In this document: piece by piece, positions 59,335 to 64,000 of the stretch
How the letters are laid out: each line of letters begins with the position of its first letter
How positions within the stretch are numbered: the first letter of the stretch is position 1
NCBI GenBank assembly: GCA_965242505.1
Contig: OZ251449.1
Span: forward strand, 806,001-870,000
Reading direction: 5' to 3'
Origin: UBA2966 sp965242505
GTDB lineage: Bacteria > Pseudomonadota > Alphaproteobacteria > UBA2966
DNA length: 64,000 nt
Position numbers and translations under genes: made by a program
Notes under the pieces: model-generated
Told to the model about the DNA's origin: nothing
What the model saw: only the letters and a program-made list of their open reading frames with translations
The model's database searches: none

Positions 59335-60678
59335 ATGACCAGTAGAGACAGCGACAGAAAGGCGGCCCGGCCGCGTCGCCGGGGCGTCTCCCGGCGCGGA
59401 TTGTTCAGGGGCGCCGCTCTCGCGGGCGGCGCGGCCGTCGGCGGGTTCGTCGGCGGCGTCGTCCCGGGCCCCTTCACGCCGCGGGCGGCCTCGGCGACCG
59501 ACAAGCCCCTCAAGCTCGGGTTCCAGGCGCACCGCACCGGAATCGGCGCCGGATACGGACGCTGGTACGAGCGCACCACCAAGGCCGCGGTGAAGCTGAT
59601 CAACGAGACCGGCGGCGTCGGCGGACGGCCGATCGAGCTGATCGTCGAGGACGACGGCACCGATCCCAAGCGCGGCGCCGAGGTGGTCGAGAAGTTCGCC
59701 AACCAGCACAAGGTCGACTTCGTCTTCGGGACGCTGTTCTCGCACGTCGTCATCGGCTCGGCGCCGCGCGCCGGCGAACTGAAGATGCCGTACTTCGTGG
59801 TCAGCGAGACTCCCGCCGTTCCCAACGGGCAGTTCAGCCGCTACGTGTTCCAGGCCGGCACTTCCGACGTGCGCTCGCAGATGGTCGCGGTCGCCAAATG
59901 GGTCCTGGACAAGTTCGGCAAGAAGGTGACCATGATCTTCCCGGACTACGCCTTCGGCTACGCCCACCGGGACTACTTCGGGGCGGCTGTGAAGGCCAAT
60001 GGCGGAACGATCGAGGAGCTCATCCCGATCCCGCCGCGGGAGTCGTCGTTCACCAAGTACTTCCCGCGCATCCCGTCCGACACCGAGCTGCTCTACCACG
60101 TCATGGTGGGACCGGGCGTTCTGACGTTCGTGCGCGAGATGGGCGAGCATTTCGGCGCCGATCGACCGCAGATCTTCGGCTTCATCGATTCGCTGGAAGG
60201 CGTCGACATGGCGAGCCCCGGACTGGAGTTCCTGGAAGGGACGCATTTCTGGGAAGGTTTCCCGCGCTACGCCGACGGCCTGCCCACCCGCGCCGCCGAC
60301 TTCTACCGCGGGAAGGTCGGCATGACGGAAACCGGAACCTACGTGGACGATCCCAAGGATACGGCCTACGCCTCGCACATGTTCGGCTGCTGGGAGACGC
60401 TCTTCGCCATCAAGCAGACGGTCGAGCAGAGCGGCTACGTCGACCCGACGGCGAAGGACAAGGCGGCGTTCATAGAGACCCTCGAGAACACCCGCTGGTT
60501 CAACGAGGGGATCGAGCATCCCCAGGGCCACAAGCTGTTCCGGGGCGGGACCCATCAGGCCCACGCCGTGCAGTTCATCTCCGAGGTCAAGGACAGGCGG
60601 TTGAACGTGGTGCACACGACCACCATCGAGGACTCGCTGTACGAGCCGGAGCACGACTACACGAAGGAACCCCTGTAG
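59335..60678 (+). CDS. ABC transporter substrate-binding protein (LIV family) with a Tat signal
   Basis: A 447-residue protein from ATG 59335 (GGGGAGGATGCAGCG upstream). The twin-arginine signal is RRGVSRRGLFRGAALAGGAA, cleaved after ASA near residue 58. The mature part follows the periplasmic binding protein type I fold: LKLGFQAHRTGIGAGYGRWY, LINETGGVGGRPIELIVEDDG, TDFVFGT-like FVFGTLFSHVV and MIFPDYAFGYAHRDYF. Such proteins bind branched amino acids, amides, urea or related molecules. The permease genes follow 1.1 kb later, so this likely serves that transporter. Substrates may be those cleaved by HyuAB. Confidence 0.88.
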   Translation: MTSRDSDRKAARPRRRGVSRRGLFRGAALAGGAAVGGFVGGVVPGPFTPRAASATDKPLKLGFQAHRTGIGAGYGRWYERTTKAAVKLINETGGVGGRPIELIVEDDGTDPKRGAEVVEKFANQHKVDFVFGTLFSHVVIGSAPRAGELKMPYFVVSETPAVPNGQFSRYVFQAGTSDVRSQMVAVAKWVLDKFGKKVTMIFPDYAFGYAHRDYFGAAVKANGGTIEELIPIPPRESSFTKYFPRIPSDTELLYHVMVGPGVLTFVREMGEHFGADRPQIFGFIDSLEGVDMASPGLEFLEGTHFWEGFPRYADGLPTRAADFYRGKVGMTETGTYVDDPKDTAYASHMFGCWETLFAIKQTVEQSGYVDPTAKDKAAFIETLENTRWFNEGIEHPQGHKLFRGGTHQAHAVQFISEVKDRRLNVVHTTTIEDSLYEPEHDYTKEPL

Positions 60679-60826
60679 CTCGAAGCTGCTCGACCAGCTG
60701 GGCCAGCCGGAAGACGCGCGATTGGGGGAGGGCGAGGCTCTCCGGCTCGGCCTCCCGCTGCCCGAACCGGAAGCCGTGTTTCCCCGGTACGTCAGTGCTC
60801 ACTCAAACAGGAAAAGAGACCAAGCC

Positions 60827-61150
60827 ATGACGGAGGATTCCATGACCGCGACGAATCAAAAGATGTCCATCTGCGATTCCAAATCTTGGGGCGACACTCC
60901 CGAACGTTGGAACGTCGTTTTCCACCATATTGGGAATCTGCCCAAGAAATGGTTCGACCCCAAGCAGTGGCAATGGAACCAATGCGCACTCGATATCTTG
61001 GATCACAGCATTGGAATCCGAGTTCTCAAATGGGACAAAGGAGTTCCCTGTCAGCCGGTCGAAGTCGAAATTATTGACGAGGTCAAGTTCAGTGAGGCGT
61101 ATTACGCTTACATCCGTGAGACCACGCCGCCGTTCAAAGGAAATTTATGA
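60827..61150 (+). CDS. Unknown low-GC small protein
   Basis: A 107-residue protein from ATG 60827 (second ATG at 60842). Visible stretches are WGDTPERWNVVFHHIGNLPK, DPKQWQWNQCALDILDHSI and KWDKGVPCQPVEVEIIDEV. It is rich in Trp and aromatic residues and has no signal or helix. Base composition is close to even (about half G+C) against the 70% of its neighbours, which suggests recent acquisition. I recognise no domain. It interrupts the binding protein and permease genes of the LIV-type transporter. Confidence 0.55.
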   Translation: MTEDSMTATNQKMSICDSKSWGDTPERWNVVFHHIGNLPKKWFDPKQWQWNQCALDILDHSIGIRVLKWDKGVPCQPVEVEIIDEVKFSEAYYAYIRETTPPFKGNL

Positions 61151-61204
61151 GGGGGTTCCGTCAACGCCCGACCGGCGCCCGCCGCCGCGAAGCGCGGGCG
61201 CCGG

Positions 61205-61675
61205 TTACGCGGCGGCGTTCCTCAACCACCGCGCGAGCGCCTTGTCGGGATGGGCGATCTCCTCGATCGAGCCGTACCAGTGGGCCTCCCAACCCACCTC
61301 CGGCAGGCCGGCGAACAGCATCAGGTTCAGGGGATAGGCCTCGCTGTCGGTGCAGCGGCGAAAGTCGTCCCGGAACAGGAACACGGGCTTTCCCCAGGCG
61401 ATCGCCATGCCGAGCTCCACCATCACGCCCTCGTCCGGAGGACAGCCGTTGACCACCGCGAACAGTCCGTCGGCGTCGCGCACGTCGCGCAGGTCGGCCT
61501 GCCCGATGCGGTAGGCCCACCCGGAGCCCGTCCGGTCGATCTGGTTGTTGCGGGCGAACGGCTCCCAGACCTCCGCGCCCGCCGCTTCCAGGGCCGCCGC
61601 CAGGGCCGCCAGCGGCCCCTCGCGTTGCTGCGCCGAGAACCCGTAGGGGTTCGCCAGATACAGGGTCTTGCTCAA
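61205..61675 (-). CDS. Nucleoside 2-deoxyribosyltransferase family protein
   Basis: A 156-residue protein from ATG 61675. The start KTLYLANPYGFSAQQREG has the conserved AxPYGF-like loop, and VRDADGLFAVVNGCPPDEGV followed by MVELGMAIAWGKPVFLFRDD holds the Asp and Glu of the active site (Glu in MVELG is the nucleophile). Members exchange bases on deoxyribonucleosides or clean modified nucleotides in the cytosol. The C-terminal GWEAHWYGSIEEI is less conserved. Its orientation against the flanking transporter genes suggests an independent insertion. Confidence 0.85.
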   Translation of the reverse strand: MSKTLYLANPYGFSAQQREGPLAALAAALEAAGAEVWEPFARNNQIDRTGSGWAYRIGQADLRDVRDADGLFAVVNGCPPDEGVMVELGMAIAWGKPVFLFRDDFRRCTDSEAYPLNLMLFAGLPEVGWEAHWYGSIEEIAHPDKALARWLRNAAA

Positions 61676-61836
61676 TGTTCCGCTCCTCGCACGTCCGTCT
61701 CGCGCGCCCGCCCGTCGTTCCGGCGCTCCACCGGCGACCGGACGCGGCAGGCTACACTCCGGGTCCGGCGCGTTGCAAAACCGGGGATCGGGGCCTTTGA
61801 TGCGGAACGAAATTTCGCCGCCGCCGGAAGGCTGAG

Positions 61837-62718
61837 ATGAGCCTCGGCCCCCACCTGTTCCTGGCCCTGCTCGAAGGCGCGGTGACCGCGCTCGTGCTGG
61901 CGCTCACTGCCCTCGGGCTGTCGCTCGTCTTCGGGGTGATGCGGATCGTCAACATCGCTCACGGCGAGTTCTTCATGCTCGGCGCCGTTCTCGCCTGGTG
62001 GTTCGGCTCGCTGGTGGGCGGCTCGGCCCTCGTGGGTTTCCTCCTCGCGCTGGTCCTGGGGCCGCTGGTCGTCGGCGCCATCGCCGTCGCCTCCGACTGG
62101 CTGATTCTGAGGCGCGTCGACTACGACCCGGAGAGCACCATCGTGGCGACCATCGGGCTGCTCTACATCATCCAGCAGATCGTGCTGACGTTCTACGGCG
62201 GCGACGCGAAGTCCGTCGAGGCCCCCGTCTATTTCCGCGTCTCGTTCCCGTGGTTCGGCTACTCCGGCTACAAACTGGTCGTGGCGGGGACGTCCGCGCT
62301 GTTGCTGATCGGGACGTGGATCGTCATTTCCCGGACCCAGATGGGCCTCTACATGCGGGCCACCCAGCAGGACGAGGAGATGGCCCAGGCCTGCGGCGTT
62401 CCCGTCCGCCGCGTGTACGCGCTGGTCTTCGGGTTCGGCGCGGCGCTGGCGGCGGCGGCCGGCGTGCTCGTCGTGCCGATGCAGCAGGCCCACTACCTGA
62501 TGGGGCTCGACCCGCTGCTGCTGTCGTTCATCGTCGTCATCATCGGCGGCCTCGGCAATCTGCGAGGAACGCTCGTCGCGGCCTTCGTCATCGGAATCAC
62601 GGACGGCGTGATTTCCGTCTTCTTCTCGCCGACGCTGGCCAAGATTCTCGCCACGCTGCTGGTGGCGCTGGTGCTCGTGGCGCGGCCCGGCGGACTGTTC
62701 GGGGACGAAGAGGCGTGA
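61837..62718 (+). CDS. livH: Branched-chain amino acid-type ABC transporter permease LivH
   Basis: A 293-residue protein from ATG 61837. It has eight or so hydrophobic segments and the LivH motifs GLSLVFGVMRIVNIAHGEFF, DSxEVA-type ATQQDEEMAQACGVPVRRVY (the ATPase-contact loop) and VVIIGGLGNLRGTLVAAFVI. It forms a transmembrane pathway with LivM. The stop overlaps the livM GTG. The complex imports branched amino acids or amides, and by location perhaps cyclic amides for HyuAB. Confidence 0.92.
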   Translation: MSLGPHLFLALLEGAVTALVLALTALGLSLVFGVMRIVNIAHGEFFMLGAVLAWWFGSLVGGSALVGFLLALVLGPLVVGAIAVASDWLILRRVDYDPESTIVATIGLLYIIQQIVLTFYGGDAKSVEAPVYFRVSFPWFGYSGYKLVVAGTSALLLIGTWIVISRTQMGLYMRATQQDEEMAQACGVPVRRVYALVFGFGAALAAAAGVLVVPMQQAHYLMGLDPLLLSFIVVIIGGLGNLRGTLVAAFVIGITDGVISVFFSPTLAKILATLLVALVLVARPGGLFGDEEA

Positions 62719-63673
62719 ACCGCCGGATCTCCGCCAGGGTTCTCGCCCTCCATCTCGGCGTCATTGCGCTGTTGCTGGCGGCGCAGTTCTTCCTGTCGCC
62801 GTACCACCACACGAATCTGGCGCGGATCATGATCTTCGCCGCGTTCGCGTCGGGCTACAACGTCCTGCTGGGATACACGGGCCTGCTGAGCCTCGGGCAC
62901 GCCATGTTCTTCGCCGCCGGCGTCTACGGCGCGGGGTTGCCCGTGTTCTATCTCGGGTTCGGCGCGCTCGAGGCCTTCGCGGCCGGCGTCGCCTCGAGCT
63001 TCGCGCTCGCCGTCGCGTTCGGACTGATCGTCATCCGCACGGGCGGCGCCTCGTTCCTGATCGTCACCCTCATGTTCGCGCAGGCGGCGTTCCTCGCCAC
63101 CCTCTATTTCAACGAGATCACGCTCGGGGATCAGGGCATCGTGATATCGCAGACGCTGCCGCCCCTCGAGGTGGGGGGCGCCGTGTTCGAATTTTCCGAC
63201 CCGGACGTGAAGTACAACGCCGCGTTGCTGTTGTTCGCCGCCGCCTTCCTCGTCTGCATGGCGGTCGTGTATTCGCCGATCGGCCGCGTGTTCGTCGCCA
63301 TCCGGGAGAACGAGGCGCGCACCCGTATGCTGGGTTACGACACCTACCGGTACAAGCTGGCGGCGCTGACGATCTCGGCCACGATCTCGGGCGCCTCGGG
63401 CGCGATGTACGCGCTGCTGTTCTCGTATATCGGGTCCACCTTCGCGTCCATCGAGTACTCGATATTCCCGTTGCTGTGGACCCTGGTCGGCGGCATGGGC
63501 ACCTTGCTCGGTCCTCTCCTCGGGACGGGGCTCATGTTCTATCTCATCGACGTCGCCAGCGGACTGACCGAGAGTCACCTGATCGTCGTGGGTATCGCGC
63601 TGGTCGCCATGGTGCTCTACTTCCCCAAGGGCATCATGGGCGCGATCCGCGAGAAGTGGTTGCCGTGGCTGCC

Positions 63674-63677
<4 letters not shown>
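62715..63677 (+). CDS. livM: Branched-chain amino acid-type ABC transporter permease LivM
   Basis: A 320-residue protein from a GTG overlapping the livH stop. LivM motifs are YNVLLGYTGLLSLGHAMFF and the ATPase contact IRENEARTRMLGYDTYRYKL, followed by TLVGGMGTLLGPLLGTGL. About ten hydrophobic helices. It is the second permease half. The stop overlaps the livG GTG (GTGA). Confidence 0.92.

Positions 63678-64000
<323 letters not shown>

Overview
This window is high-GC DNA (sampled coding lines run near 70-75% G+C) from what looks like an alphaproteobacterium. Pointers are the tightly overlapping operons (ATGA, GTGA and TTGA junctions), the CCA-encoding tRNA-Glu, IS481-type transposases, molybdenum hydroxylases, CaiB-type CoA transferases and three-gene clusters of small TauE/SafE proteins. 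No rRNA, plasmid or phage backbone is visible; the genus cannot be named from sequence alone.

Layout. 1-1820: end of an alpha/beta hydrolase, a toxin-antitoxin-like pair and a cupin. 2036-2455: a 45-bp tandem repeat. 2507-17724: one long plus-strand catabolic run: GntR/UTRA regulator with a palindromic operator, HyuA/HyuB ring hydrolase, an enolase-superfamily enzyme, a luciferase-like monooxygenase, two CoA ligases (AMP- and ADP-forming), a three-subunit molybdenum hydroxylase and nicotinamidase. 17725-22697: a lower-GC island with an orphan HicB and a 1247-residue helicase-nuclease. 22698-28771: a single-chain molybdenum hydroxylase (FAD, 2Fe-2S and Mo domains fused), a 6-hydroxynicotinate-reductase-like protein and a UPF0280 protein. 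28861-32682: an autotransporter with thirteen perfect 13-bp repeats just upstream of its start. 33436-34759 and 47555-48887: two copies of one IS481-family element. 35061-46604: thioesterase, tRNA-Glu, lipoprotein, corrinoid-binding protein, four TauE/SafE permeases, an EmrAB-like exporter and an unknown two-gene pair. 49026-53707: GST, 2-hydroxyacid dehydrogenase, CaiB transferase, an aspartic-protease-like protein, hicAB and a frameshifted small gene. 53789-64000: a second HyuAB pair, a polytopic membrane protein and a LIV-type ABC transporter cut by the window end.

Function. Most of the window is dedicated to uptake and catabolism of small cyclic amides or N-heterocycles. A reasonable, unproven reading is nicotinamide -> nicotinate (PncA), hydroxylation by one or both Mo hydroxylases, reduction of 6-hydroxynicotinate, opening of a lactam ring by HyuAB, and CoA activation of the products. 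The island splits this gene set.

A dispersed, probably non-autonomous repeat (about 225-260 bp when complete, with two GC-rich hairpins and imperfect terminal repeats around GCATTTCTCAT) occurs more than ten times. It hosts both IS insertions, supplies the C-terminus of the UPF0280 gene, and contains the only ATG available to one TauE gene. The best candidates for follow-up are the helicase-nuclease, the fused Mo hydroxylase with its reductase partner, the 13-bp repeat at the autotransporter, and the off-frame tetranucleotide-repeat gene.
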